Assembly: GCA_964344255.1 (NCBI GenBank)
Contig: CAYFMQ010000015.1
Span: 1 to 64,000, forward strand
Reading direction: 5' to 3'
DNA from: JAJFIE01 sp964344255
Lineage (GTDB): Bacteria > Pseudomonadota > Alphaproteobacteria > Rhodospirillales > Casp-alpha2
DNA length: 64,000 nt
Shown here: positions 25,879 to 34,296 of the stretch, piece after piece
How positions within the stretch are numbered: position 1 is the stretch's first letter
Layout: each line of letters starts with the position of its first letter
Translations under genes and position numbers: made by a program
Notes under the pieces: model-generated
Databases searched by the model: none
The model's input: the letters and a program-made list of their open reading frames with translations, nothing else
Told to the model about the DNA's origin: nothing

Positions 25879-26976
25879 ATGTTCGATATCCACCTAAATC
25901 ACACCGTGGGCGATCTCGGGCTGGCGGTTTCCCTGAAAAGCCAGGCCGGGCTGACCGCTTTGTTCGGCCGTTCAGGGTGCGGTAAAACCACCGTCATCAA
26001 CATGCTGGCGGGCCTGGTCAAGCCCCAGTCAGGCTATATCAGGGTCGAGGAAAAGGTTCTCTTTAATTCTGATAACAACATAGACCTGCCGCCGGAACAG
26101 CGGCGCGTCGGTTATGTGTTTCAGGACGCGCGGCTGTTTCCGCACATGAACGTCAGGAAGAACCTGACCTATGGCATGGCCCTGCTGGAGAAACACCAGA
26201 TCCGCCACAATCTGGCTGAGATCGTTGACCTGCTGGCCCTCGGCCCCCTGCTCGACCGTCGGCCAGCAACTCTATCGGGAGGAGAAAAACAGCGGGTCGC
26301 CATCGGCCGGGCCCTGTTGTCGAGCCCCGATATCCTGTTGATGGACGAACCGCTGGCCTCCCTTGACGCCCAGCACAGGGCCGAGATTCTTCCCTTTATC
26401 GAGCAACTTCGCGATGAAGTCGGCGTGCCTATTCTGTATGTCAGTCATTCCCTGGAAGAAGTCATCCGTCTGGCCGATACCGTCGCCGTCATGTCGGACG
26501 GGAAAATCGCCGCCAGCGGCGACGTCGAGGAACTGATGTCGCGCCTTGATCTTAGGCCCTTGACCGGGCGCTATGAGGCGGGCGCCGTCATCAAGACAAC
26601 GGTCGTGCGTCACGATGCCGAGAACGACCTGACGGAGCTTAACTGTAACGCGGGCACCTTTACGGTTCCCGGCATAACCTATCCCGTTGGTTCGGTCATA
26701 CGATTGAGGATTCGGGCGCGTGATGTATCGATCGCCACGGAACGGCCTCAATCGACGAGCGTCCTCAATGTATTCAAGGGAACCATACGTGAGGTGGAAA
26801 AGGACGGTATTCCGTCACAAGCCGATATACTGATTGATATCGGTGAACCAATCATCGCCCGGGTAACACGCCGTTCGATCCGTGAGCTTGGACTTTCCGC
26901 CGGCAGGGAAGTCTATGTTATGGTCAAGGCTGCATCCATCGACCGGCACAATACCGGGGTTCTGAAACACGGATAA
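25879..26976 (+). CDS. modC: Molybdate ABC transporter, ATP-binding protein ModC
   Basis: A 365-residue ABC ATPase. Walker A is GRSGCGKTT, signature LSGGEKQRVAIGRAL and Walker B LLMDEPLASLD. The C-terminal third (about 290-360) is a TOBE/Mop oxyanion-binding domain (STSVLNVFKGTIREVE), which is diagnostic of ModC and allows feedback inhibition by molybdate. It starts 3 bases after modB. Confidence 0.95.
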   Translation: MFDIHLNHTVGDLGLAVSLKSQAGLTALFGRSGCGKTTVINMLAGLVKPQSGYIRVEEKVLFNSDNNIDLPPEQRRVGYVFQDARLFPHMNVRKNLTYGMALLEKHQIRHNLAEIVDLLALGPLLDRRPATLSGGEKQRVAIGRALLSSPDILLMDEPLASLDAQHRAEILPFIEQLRDEVGVPILYVSHSLEEVIRLADTVAVMSDGKIAASGDVEELMSRLDLRPLTGRYEAGAVIKTTVVRHDAENDLTELNCNAGTFTVPGITYPVGSVIRLRIRARDVSIATERPQSTSVLNVFKGTIREVEKDGIPSQADILIDIGEPIIARVTRRSIRELGLSAGREVYVMVKAASIDRHNTGVLKHG

Positions 26977-27066
26977 GAAGCTGTAATCCCTGCGCTGTTA
27001 ACCCTTCATCAACTCTGCCGGGGAATAATCAGCCAAGCTTAAATCAACAATCGGAAAGACAGCTAC

Positions 27067-27273
27067 ATGGCCACCTCATCAGAAATTTACAGAACGGCGC
27101 ACCTGTTAATCGATACCTACGGTGAAATGGCTCCTGTGGGCGCCGCCATCAAGGTCGATCAATGCCAACAGGTCGGCGATGAGACCGCCCGGAAGATCTG
27201 GCTCAAGGTCGTGGATGCTGTTGAGGAACTTATGGATGACGAGAGCATCCCCAAGGGCGCCATCATCAACTGA
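27067..27273 (+). CDS. Small conserved-looking protein of unknown function
   Basis: A 68-residue soluble, helical-looking protein, not recognised. It opens MATSSEIYRTAHLLIDTYG and contains GEMAPVGAAIKVDQ and a DAVEELM helix. Base composition and codon use resemble the neighbours. It starts 90 bases after modC with no clear terminator between, so readthrough from mod is possible. No catalytic motif is visible. Confidence 0.65.
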   Translation: MATSSEIYRTAHLLIDTYGEMAPVGAAIKVDQCQQVGDETARKIWLKVVDAVEELMDDESIPKGAIIN

Positions 27274-27288
27274 TAAGCTGTTATTTGA

Positions 27289-27690
27289 TTAGTTCCTGGG
27301 CTGCGGCGCTATATAGACTTCACAATTAGAAAACCCGTCGTTAAAGAAATGATAGGTCATCTTATCTTCCGCCAGGCCGGTTGGATCATAAAGGTTCCAG
27401 TCTTTTGACGCGATACCGGTAATCGCCCTGCCCTCATTGCCGATAAAGGAAATAATATAGCGGTATTGTCTTTTCTGGCTGAACAGACGCTTTTGGCACG
27501 CTCTGGACAGCGTTGCGCTAAAGGCACCCACATTTTTGTATGGAATTGATGAGTATGCGTAAATGGCCTTGTCTGAGCGTTTGAAGGCTTCGGCCGGTGT
27601 CAGAGATACTAAAAATAGGGAGAAAACTGCCGTTATCAGCATGAATGACTGCTTCGGAATCGTTTGTTTTCCCTGTTTACGATCGGTCAT
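27289..27690 (-). CDS. Exported protein of unknown function
   Basis: A 133-residue protein with a signal peptide: basic start (DRKQGKQ), hydrophobic core FMLITAVFSLFLVSL and a likely cleavage after PAEA. The mature part of about 95 residues has two cysteines (SRACQKR and SNCEVY) that could form a disulfide. I do not recognise a family. Codon use is somewhat more AT-rich than in the mod genes. It is convergent with the 68-residue gene. Confidence 0.65.
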   Translation of the reverse strand: MTDRKQGKQTIPKQSFMLITAVFSLFLVSLTPAEAFKRSDKAIYAYSSIPYKNVGAFSATLSRACQKRLFSQKRQYRYIISFIGNEGRAITGIASKDWNLYDPTGLAEDKMTYHFFNDGFSNCEVYIAPQPRN

Positions 27691-27769
27691 TACTCTTTTC
27701 CCTTGGCATTAGACAAAAGAATAGCGCCCAGCAAAACGCCGGTTCGCTAGGGCTGGATTTTGTAGCGCC

Positions 27770-28063
27770 CTAAATCTCTACATCAACCGCGGACCCTCTT
27801 TGATCTGGCTGCTCAGCAGCTTCAGCACTACTCGTGGTCGAATCATTAACGAACAGGTCAACGGCATGACCGCTGTTCCTGGCCCTTAACTCTTCATCCT
27901 CGCGTGCTTTCCGCTGGCGCTCAGCCTTCTCTTGCTCCTGGCGTGTGCGAATTTCTTCAGCAGTCTCTTCGAAATCTTCCTGCTGACGAATCGCAGTATC
28001 CATCGCCGTATAAGCAACACTGCTTGGCCGCGGATCGACCGATTGTTGTAGTCTTTCTAACAT
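27770..28063 (-). CDS. Charged coiled-coil protein of unknown function
   Basis: A 97-residue hydrophilic protein. Residues about 27-65 are a highly charged Glu/Arg/Gln helix (EEIRTRQEQEKAERQRKARE) likely to form a coiled coil; the C-terminus is Ser/Ala/Asp-rich and probably disordered. A GAGGAG site lies directly upstream of the ATG. No family is recognised. It could be a flagellar, cell-envelope or regulatory accessory protein, but nothing shows which. Confidence 0.6.
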   Translation of the reverse strand: MLERLQQSVDPRPSSVAYTAMDTAIRQQEDFEETAEEIRTRQEQEKAERQRKAREDEELRARNSGHAVDLFVNDSTTSSAEAAEQPDQRGSAVDVEI

Positions 28064-28215
28064 TCTCCTCGACCTTCTGCCGAAGATATACTCATGGCAT
28101 TATTGCCACGGTACTGACAATAAAGAATTTGTTAACATTTATCAAGATAGAAAATCAAATTTCTTGAAAAATAGGTTGGAAACGTTAACCTTTGTTAACG
28201 CGCCTCAAACGAACG

Positions 28216-28244
28216 AAGCCTTCCAGATAGGTACTGGAAGGCTT
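28216..28244 (-). terminator. Probable terminator after the zinc-ribbon gene
   Basis: A perfect 11-bp inverted repeat (28216-28226 with 28234-28244, arm AAGCCTTCCAG) with a 7-base loop lies 33 bases past the stop of the 55-residue gene. The T-tract that follows on the minus strand is weak. Confidence 0.55.
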
Positions 28245-28277
28245 GATCGTTACTTACAGAAATGCAGACAGAAAAGC

Positions 28278-28445
28278 TTAAGCAGCCTGCCCTTCTCGCC
28301 ATGCCGCCGTTCCCTTGCAGGTCGTGCAGACACGTTCTCCGTAATGAGAAGAATTGAAAGTTTCACCACACATCAGACATTTCCGGGACTTTTTCTGGTC
28401 CGAGTAGTCGGCCGTTGGTTTCTTGGTATCACGAGATGAGGACAT
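28278..28445 (-). CDS. 55-residue zinc-ribbon protein
   Basis: A very small protein (MSSSRDTKKPTADY...) with two Cys pairs, C23-x2-C26 (CLMC) and C40-x2-C43 (CTTC), spaced as in a treble-clef or zinc-ribbon knuckle. A perfect AAGGAGG ribosome site lies eight bases before the ATG, strong evidence that it is translated. Its ATG follows directly on the TAA stop of the upstream 65-residue gene, so the two are translationally coupled. The basic N-terminus suggests nucleic-acid or ribosome association. The function is unknown. Confidence 0.78.
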   Translation of the reverse strand: MSSSRDTKKPTADYSDQKKSRKCLMCGETFNSSHYGERVCTTCKGTAAWREGQAA

Positions 28446-28637
28446 TTAAGCGGCCTCCTTAATTATTATGGACTGATTTGATGAAGTGTTCTTGTTCAAC
28501 AAGGCCGAGCCAAGAACAAGAAGCTCGGCGGCTTCACGAAGAAGCTCAGCCGCTGTATCAGCGTCAGAAGCATCAGCGTCAGCGACTAATTTATCTGCGC
28601 TTTCAGCGAGATAAGTGATCATATTGGCGCGTTCCAT
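28446..28637 (-). CDS. Small acidic helical protein of unknown function
   Basis: 63 residues from the ATG at 28637 (MERANMITYLAESADKLV), which has AGGA eight bases upstream; a TTG two codons earlier is less likely. The first 45 residues are Ala/Asp/Glu/Leu-rich and should form two amphipathic helices; the tail is Ser/Asn-rich. Its stop abuts the start of the zinc-ribbon gene. Two palindromes lie upstream and may control the pair. No family is recognised. Confidence 0.65.
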   Translation of the reverse strand: MERANMITYLAESADKLVADADASDADTAAELLREAAELLVLGSALLNKNTSSNQSIIIKEAA

Positions 28638-28672
28638 AGCCAAATTCCTACGTTAAGATGTACATATGGCGG

Positions 28673-28729
28673 TTATGTAACATAAATGAAATTTTTATGC
28701 AGCAATTTTTTGTGCAATGCAGCATTGCA
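28673..28729. promoter_or_regulatory. Two palindromic candidate operators
   Basis: TTATGT-A-ACATAA (28673-28685) and TGCAATGC-A-GCATTGCA (28713-28729) are perfect palindromes with a single central base. They lie 36 and 76 bases upstream of the small-gene pair, in a spacer of about 300 bases (28638-28938) that is AT-rich and otherwise empty. They are about 210-250 bases upstream of the divergent FrnE-like gene. Confidence 0.45.
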
Positions 28730-28938
28730 TATAGATCAACAGAGCAACAGTCTCCGAAATGTATCAATGAAGGTTTAGCTGAATACAGTGATTATATTAC
28801 AATGGCCTGAAAAGTGGGGAAAAAAATCCATCGAAATGGTCATTTTTTTCAGAAACTTCGCTAATTTTTATCGTTTATGCGCAATGATCGGTTACATTTG
28901 CGGGCATACCGCCGTATTACACCGGACCAGGATATTCC

Positions 28939-29607
28939 ATGCAGATTGAGATTATTGCCGATATAACCTGTCCGTGGTGCTATATCGGCCTGAAACGGCT
29001 GATTTCTGCGATCGACATGCGGCCTAACTACCAGACCGCCTTTACCTGGCGGCCGTTCTTACTGAATCCAGACCTGCAGGATGGCAGTGTCGAACGTTAT
29101 TACTACCTGTCACGCGTATTCGGGAATGAAAGCCGTATCCAACAGTTCCAAAGTGCGGTCGATTCTGCCGGAGAAGCAACCGGCATTCCCTTTGATTTCG
29201 AAAAAATAGACTTTACTCCCAGCTCCTTGAACGCGCATCGGTTGATCGACTTTGCAAGCGATCAAATCAGCCCTGTCATAGCAGCAGAGCATCTGTTCCG
29301 GTCATATTTTATCGATGGTGAAGACATCGGTGCGGTTGATACCCTTGTCCGGCTGGGCAAGGAAATCGGCCTGAATTCTAAGCGTTTGCGGGCTTATCTT
29401 GTATCAGACCGGGGCCGTCAGCAGGTATTGGATGAAAACGTAAAAATTCACCGTCTCGGTGTGAACGGCGTACCTGCTTTCGTCTTCGGGAAAAGGAACA
29501 TCATGTCGGGGGCGCAGGAGCCGAACGCGTTACTAAATGTGCTCGATTATATTGCTGTATCGGAACGAATAGAGGAAAGTGAAGGCCTGTCGCCTGTCTT
29601 ATCCTGA
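28939..29607 (+). CDS. FrnE-like DsbA-family oxidoreductase
   Basis: A 222-residue thioredoxin-fold protein with the N-terminal active site CPWC (C11-C14) in ITCPWCYIGLKRL and the cis-proline loop GVNGVPAFVFG near residue 175. There is no signal peptide, so it is cytoplasmic, unlike true DsbA. The helical insertion carries the FrnE-type block LNAHRLIDFA. The family includes 2-hydroxychromene-2-carboxylate isomerases, but the CPWC motif favours a thiol-disulfide role. The substrate is unknown. Confidence 0.88.
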   Translation: MQIEIIADITCPWCYIGLKRLISAIDMRPNYQTAFTWRPFLLNPDLQDGSVERYYYLSRVFGNESRIQQFQSAVDSAGEATGIPFDFEKIDFTPSSLNAHRLIDFASDQISPVIAAEHLFRSYFIDGEDIGAVDTLVRLGKEIGLNSKRLRAYLVSDRGRQQVLDENVKIHRLGVNGVPAFVFGKRNIMSGAQEPNALLNVLDYIAVSERIEESEGLSPVLS

Positions 29608-29636
29608 AGTCCAGCCCTATCGAGTACCCGGCAACC

Positions 29637-29930
29637 ATGCGTAAGATATTCTTTTTAGCCCTTTCCCTGCCTATCGGAGTCGCGCTGACGGCCAGTATTG
29701 TCTGGCTTTTCGGCCTGGAAATCGCTTCCGAGGAAAAATGGGTGAATTTCCCGGAAGGCTGGCGGATTTATGATCTTGTCATGAATGCAACGGCACTCAT
29801 TTTCCTGCTGGGAAGCATTCATACCGTCAACAAGGTGTTAAACGAGGTCTGGGGCTCAAAGACGGATAGCAAAGACAGGATCGTCGAAACCGGTGAAAAG
29901 AATCCCCCAGGCGGAGAAGCGGGGCGGTAA
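29637..29930 (+). CDS. Small membrane protein of unknown function
   Basis: A 97-residue protein with two predicted membrane segments (IFFLALSLPIGVALTASIVW and MNATALIFLLGSIHTV) and a charged, Gly/Pro-rich cytoplasmic tail. It starts 29 bases after the FrnE-like gene and may be cotranscribed. It is convergent with lpxB, the two stops being 6 bases apart. No family is recognised. Confidence 0.6.
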   Translation: MRKIFFLALSLPIGVALTASIVWLFGLEIASEEKWVNFPEGWRIYDLVMNATALIFLLGSIHTVNKVLNEVWGSKTDSKDRIVETGEKNPPGGEAGR

Positions 29931-29936
29931 AGCCCG

Positions 29937-31115
29937 CTAATTCTTGTTCTGAACGACTCCGGCCAAGCGCAGGACCTCCCGGGCGGCAATGTTCGCGCCA
30001 ATTTGTCCATCCCCTTCCCCATCCGGCGTCAGCATTGCCCTGACCTGGGCGAAGGCGTCAAGCTGCATGGTACGGGCGTTTGCATTTTCAAGCAGGTTCA
30101 CAAGGTCAGCGGACAGGATATCGCTTGTGCAGTCTTCCTGAATACGTTCCGGCATGACCTCCCTGCCCATCAGGATGTTGACCAATGATTTATAGGGAAT
30201 GGTGATCATGCGGCGGGCCATGAAAGCCGTTAGAACGTTTACCTTATAGGCGATGACGCTGGGAACGCCCTGCACGGCCAGTTCAAGCGCAATTGTGCCG
30301 GATGCCGCAAGTGCGGCTGTAGAAGCGGCAAGCGCATCGAACTTGTCACGCTGGGATACGATCATGATCCGGGACGCATCGCCCAGCATCTCCTTGATCT
30401 CACCCGCAAGATGGGGAACCGCCGGGATCACGCCATGCAGTTCAGGTATCCGGGCCTGTAGTTTTGCAAACGTTTCGAGAAACACCGGCAGCAACCGCGT
30501 GACTTCTGATCGCCGGCTGCCCGGCAGGATACATAACAGAGGTGTCTTGTCATCCAGTTGGTGTTCGCGTCGGAACAGATCCCCTTCCCCCGTTTCAACA
30601 GACATCACGGGGTGGCCGACAAATGTCGTCGGCAGACCTTCCTTTTCAAAATAAGGCGGCTCGAAAGGCAACAGGGCGAAGAGATGATCATAAAGACCGG
30701 CGATCTTTGCCGCACGGCCGGGACGCCAGGCCCACACGCTTGGCGCCACGAAATGGGCAAGGGGTATATCGCGCCCCTTGAGGCGTTTGGCGACACGAAA
30801 ACTGAAGTCGGGTGAATCGACGGTTACGACCACATCCGGTTTACGCGCCATGATATTTCCGGCTGTCTCAGCGATGCGTTTCAGCAGCAGCCTCAGCTTC
30901 GGCAGGACTTCCGCTATCCCCATAACGCTCAGGTCGCTCATGGCGAACAGGCTGTCTATGCCGCGGCTTGTCATTTCCGGGCCGCCGATACCGGCAAATC
31001 GTGCGCCGGGGCATTCCGCTTTGATTGCGTCCATGAGGCTCGCCGCAAGGTTATCGCCCGAAGCTTCACCGGCGACGATGTAGATCAATGGCGATTGTGT
31101 CGGTTGCTCAGCCAT
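29937..31115 (-). CDS. lpxB: Lipid-A-disaccharide synthase
   Basis: About 392 residues from the ATG at 31115 (MAEQPTQSPLIYIVAGE), chosen because the conserved GEASGDNLAASLM block follows at once and the start overlaps the lpxI stop by 8 bases. It is a glycosyltransferase family 19 enzyme joining UDP-2,3-diacylglucosamine and lipid X at the inner membrane. Further blocks: GIGGPEMTSRGI, FVAPSVWAWRPGRA and LPGSRRSEV. It is the last gene of the envelope operon. Confidence 0.96.
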   Translation of the reverse strand: MAEQPTQSPLIYIVAGEASGDNLAASLMDAIKAECPGARFAGIGGPEMTSRGIDSLFAMSDLSVMGIAEVLPKLRLLLKRIAETAGNIMARKPDVVVTVDSPDFSFRVAKRLKGRDIPLAHFVAPSVWAWRPGRAAKIAGLYDHLFALLPFEPPYFEKEGLPTTFVGHPVMSVETGEGDLFRREHQLDDKTPLLCILPGSRRSEVTRLLPVFLETFAKLQARIPELHGVIPAVPHLAGEIKEMLGDASRIMIVSQRDKFDALAASTAALAASGTIALELAVQGVPSVIAYKVNVLTAFMARRMITIPYKSLVNILMGREVMPERIQEDCTSDILSADLVNLLENANARTMQLDAFAQVRAMLTPDGEGDGQIGANIAAREVLRLAGVVQNKN

Positions 31116-31962
31116 CGGCGAGGATATCCTCCACGTTAACGCCAAGAACGAACAGGCCCAGCCGGTCGGCTTCCCTGATGACGTTTTCCTTATCAAGGAT
31201 AATCGAGCCCTCGGCCTCGACAACGATGCCGGACAGTCCCGCGTCAGTGGCGTTTATCACAGTATTTACGCCGATTGCCGGCAGGTCGGCCCGGCGTTCT
31301 TGTCCGGGCTTCGCCACTTTCGCAAGGACGCCTGATCGATCCGGGCGGGATGAGATTTCCTGGTTCGCGCCCAGCTTCGTCAACAGAGCATCGGTTCCTT
31401 CCTCGTCTTCCAGTCCGATGATGCTTCCATGGCGCGCCACGGCGGCTTGGCCGGCATCCCGGGCACCGAGGTCATAGGCGGCTCGAACGGCCGTCCTGAT
31501 ATCGGCCTTATCGCTATCCGTCGGCGTTATGGCACCGATCTTGCCAAGTGGCGAGAGAAGATGTCCGGCCACGTCCTTGACGCCGACAACACGAAACCCT
31601 TCTTCGCTCTCAAGCGTTTTGACCAAAACCGTGAGCAGACCGTCATCGCCCAAGGCCATTATACCGCTTCTTCGGACAAGAAACTTGGCGCCCCACATAT
31701 CGGGTCGCAAGGCTGCCATTGACGGCCGCCTGATGGAGCCGGCGAGAATGATTTCCTCAACCCCGTTATCCCTGAGCGCCTTCAACATACGTCCGGCCGC
31801 GCCGAGACGGACGACCAGGTGATCCGTGTCGCTACAGAGTTCAGGGTCGGCCTGGTCTTCGAAAGCGACAACGAAAAAGGGCCTTCCGGTACGTTTGCAG
31901 GTATCGATGATATCGGCAGGCAGGCGCCCGCCTCCTGCTAGGATGCCGAGTTTAGGCTGCAT
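31108..31962 (-). CDS. lpxI: UDP-2,3-diacylglucosamine diphosphatase LpxI
   Basis: About 284 residues from the ATG at 31962 (MQPKLGILAGGGRLP), overlapping the lpxA stop by 11 bases. It carries the LpxI N-terminal block GILAGGGRLP and the C-terminal DUF1009 region (GQAAVARHGSIIGLEDEEGTD, VGVNTV-type). It hydrolyses UDP-2,3-diacylglucosamine to lipid X. LpxI replaces the unrelated LpxH in most alphaproteobacteria, as its place between lpxA and lpxB shows. Confidence 0.95.
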   Translation of the reverse strand: MQPKLGILAGGGRLPADIIDTCKRTGRPFFVVAFEDQADPELCSDTDHLVVRLGAAGRMLKALRDNGVEEIILAGSIRRPSMAALRPDMWGAKFLVRRSGIMALGDDGLLTVLVKTLESEEGFRVVGVKDVAGHLLSPLGKIGAITPTDSDKADIRTAVRAAYDLGARDAGQAAVARHGSIIGLEDEEGTDALLTKLGANQEISSRPDRSGVLAKVAKPGQERRADLPAIGVNTVINATDAGLSGIVVEAEGSIILDKENVIREADRLGLFVLGVNVEDILADG

Positions 31963-32800
31963 CGTCCAATCTGGGCTGACAGATGGAACGGCTGGATTCG
32001 ATCCGGATAAAGTCGACGATTTCCATGATCGGTTCGACGGTCGGGAAAAGTTCCGCAACGTCGTCCAGCCTTTCGGACAGGGTGCCTTCCTGAGCGAAAA
32101 TCAGTCGATAGGCCTTTCTGAGATCATGGATGACCTCACGCGAGAAATTGCGGCGTTTGAGGCCAACCAGGTTGAGACTCGATAAATGGGCGCGATTACC
32201 CGTCACTGATCCATAAGGAATGACATCGTTTTCCACGCCGCTCATCCCGCCGACCATGGCATGGCGGCCNNNNNNNNNNNNNNNNNNNNNNNNNNNNNNN
32301 NNNNNNNNNNNNNNNNNNNNNNNNNNNNNNNNNNNNNNNNNNNNNNNNNNNNNNNNNNNNNNNNNNNNNNNNNNNNNNNNNNNNNNNNNNNNNNNNNNNN
32401 NNNNNNNNAGGATGACATTGTCGCTGATCTTGCAATCATGCGCGACATGGGCTCCGACCATGAACAGGCAGTTGTTGCCGATGGAGGTCAGCATACCGCC
32501 GCCTTCCGTGCCGGGATTGAGAGTTACATGTTCGCGAATAACATTGTTGCAGCCAATTTCAAGGCGTGACGGCTCGCCATGATATTTCAGATCCTGTGGC
32601 GGATGTCCGACGGATGCAAACGGGAAGATTCTCGTGTTGGATCCGACTTTCGTAATACCGGAGACGACGGCATGGGATATCATTTCGACGCCGTCGCCAA
32701 GCTCGACTTCCGGACCGACCGTACAATAAGGGCCGATGGAAACATTATCACCGATCGTTGCGCCATCCTCGATAATGGCTGTGGGATGTATCGTGCTCAT
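31952..32800 (-). CDS. lpxA: UDP-N-acetylglucosamine O-acyltransferase LpxA (gap-containing)
   Basis: About 282 residues including about 47 unknown. It catalyses the first step of lipid A synthesis, adding a 3-hydroxyacyl chain from ACP. The N-terminal left-handed beta helix of hexapeptide repeats (IHPTAIIEDGATIGDNVSIG) and the C-terminal helical part (RRNFSREVIHDLRKAYRLIF) are typical. 139 N at 32270-32408 remove the middle of the helix, including where the catalytic histidine should be. Its start overlaps the fabZ stop by 4 bases. Confidence 0.94.
   Translation of the reverse strand: MSTIHPTAIIEDGATIGDNVSIGPYCTVGPEVELGDGVEMISHAVVSGITKVGSNTRIFPFASVGHPPQDLKYHGEPSRLEIGCNNVIREHVTLNPGTEGGGMLTSIGNNCLFMVGAHVAHDCKISDNVIXXXXXXXXXXXXXXXXXXXXXXXXXXXXXXXXXXXXXXXXXXXXXXXGRHAMVGGMSGVENDVIPYGSVTGNRAHLSSLNLVGLKRRNFSREVIHDLRKAYRLIFAQEGTLSERLDDVAELFPTVEPIMEIVDFIRIESSRSICQPRLDDAA
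32270..32408. other. Assembly gap (139 N) inside lpxA
   Basis: A run of N covering the central hexapeptide repeats. The predicted total length after counting the N is close to normal for LpxA, so the estimated gap size is plausible. Confidence 0.98.
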
Positions 32801-33270
32801 GTTCGTTCTACAATCATGGCTGAAAAAACGGCTTCCGCTTTTAACACGTCACCGACCTTGGCCTCACCTTTAAATTTCCAGACATTTCCCCTCGCCTTCA
32901 GTTTTTCCACATGGAACTCGACGGTATCGCCAGGCACGACGGGTTTGCGAAAACGGGCTGAATCGACGGTCATGAAGTAGACAAGCGGCGTCTGGTCCGT
33001 ACCCTCGTGGCCCGCCATAACCGTGACACCGGCTGTTTGAGCCATCGCTTCGACAAGCAGGACGCCCGGCATAATCGGCTGACCAGGGAAGTGGCCTTCA
33101 AAAAAAGGCTCATTGATCGTAACGTTCTTGATTCCGATAGAGCGCTCGCCCGGAATGATTGCCGTTACCTTATCGATAAACAGAAAAGGATACCGATGCG
33201 GTATCAGTTCCATGATTTTGGTCGTGTCGAATTCAAGCAAGGTTTCATCCATAGACGCTACATCATCCAT
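32797..33270 (-). CDS. fabZ: 3-hydroxyacyl-ACP dehydratase FabZ
   Basis: A 157-residue hot-dog-fold dehydratase of fatty acid elongation. The motif IPHRYPFLFID contains the catalytic histidine and FEGHFPGQPIMPGVLLVEAMAQ the catalytic glutamate. Its start overlaps the lpxD stop by 8 bases and its stop overlaps lpxA by 4, so translation is coupled through lpxD-fabZ-lpxA. It competes with LpxA and LpxD for 3-hydroxyacyl-ACP, which explains the clustering. Confidence 0.97.
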   Translation of the reverse strand: MDDVASMDETLLEFDTTKIMELIPHRYPFLFIDKVTAIIPGERSIGIKNVTINEPFFEGHFPGQPIMPGVLLVEAMAQTAGVTVMAGHEGTDQTPLVYFMTVDSARFRKPVVPGDTVEFHVEKLKARGNVWKFKGEAKVGDVLKAEAVFSAMIVERT

Positions 33271-34294
33271 CTATTTTTCCCTTCTTTTTTCCCATCCTTC
33301 GCAGGGCGGACATGCTCCGAAGCCATTCTTTCATTGGTTGCGCCGGGGTTCCTCCCATTTTTGCACCGGGATCGACGTCAGCTATGATACCACTTTTAGC
33401 GGCAATTTGGGCGCCGTCGCCTATTTTCAAATGGCCTGCAATGCCCACCTGCCCTCCCAGAACGACAAAATTACCCAATTCCGTGCTGCCGGATACGCCG
33501 ACCTGGGAAACAACGACACAACCGGCGCCAATGCGGACATTATGACCGAGTTGTACCAGATTATCGATTTTACTGCCGGCCCCGATAACCGTATCCGGCC
33601 CCGTCCCGCGGTCAATCGTCGAATTGGCGCCGATTTCAACGTCATCCATGACAAGCACGCGGCCAAGCTGGGGAACCTTCAGGTGCCCTTGGGCTCCCAT
33701 GGCGAATCCGAAACCGTCCTGGCCGATGCGAACGCCTGGGTGAATGATCACGCGATCACCAACTTCACAATGCTGCAACGTTACATTTGAAAAGATCCGG
33801 CAGTTTTCACCAACCCTGACGGCAGGGTAAATCGTCGTATTGGCGTCAATCTTACAGCCTGAACCGATTTCCACTTTTTCGGATATGACGGCATTGGGGC
33901 CGATATGAACGTTTTCACCTAATATGGCGTCTTCCGAAACATGGGCTGAGGGATGAATGAAACTTCCATGCTTTTCCACCGGATAAAATGCCGATGCAAC
34001 ACGCGCATAGGCACGGTATGGCTCATTCGTTATCAGAAGCGACATCGTGTCTGGAGCCTGTTTTTCATACTCAGGGCGAACAAGGCAGGCGCCGGCGGAA
34101 GACCTGGTGAATTCTTTCACATAGAGCTTGTTGTCAAGAAAGCTCACGGTATCGGCCTGGGCGGAGGACAAGGGGGCAACATCAGTGAACTGCCCGTCAT
34201 CCTGTGTGTTTGATACCAGTTCGGCCTCGGCAATATCTGCTAGTTCACGGAGAGTGAATGGCCCCGCCCGGTTGAAAAAACGAGGGTCCGCCAT
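33263..34294 (-). CDS. lpxD: UDP-3-O-(3-hydroxyacyl)glucosamine N-acyltransferase LpxD
   Basis: A 343-residue enzyme of the third lipid A step. The N-terminal uridine-binding domain (FTLRELADIAEAEL) is followed by a left-handed beta helix of hexapeptide repeats (VHIGPNAVISEKVEIGSG) from about 105. The catalytic histidine lies in QLGHNVRIG. Length and order are normal. It begins 2 bases after the skp stop. Confidence 0.96.
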   Translation of the reverse strand: MADPRFFNRAGPFTLRELADIAEAELVSNTQDDGQFTDVAPLSSAQADTVSFLDNKLYVKEFTRSSAGACLVRPEYEKQAPDTMSLLITNEPYRAYARVASAFYPVEKHGSFIHPSAHVSEDAILGENVHIGPNAVISEKVEIGSGCKIDANTTIYPAVRVGENCRIFSNVTLQHCEVGDRVIIHPGVRIGQDGFGFAMGAQGHLKVPQLGRVLVMDDVEIGANSTIDRGTGPDTVIGAGSKIDNLVQLGHNVRIGAGCVVVSQVGVSGSTELGNFVVLGGQVGIAGHLKIGDGAQIAAKSGIIADVDPGAKMGGTPAQPMKEWLRSMSALRRMGKKKGKIDG

Positions 34295-34296
34295 TG

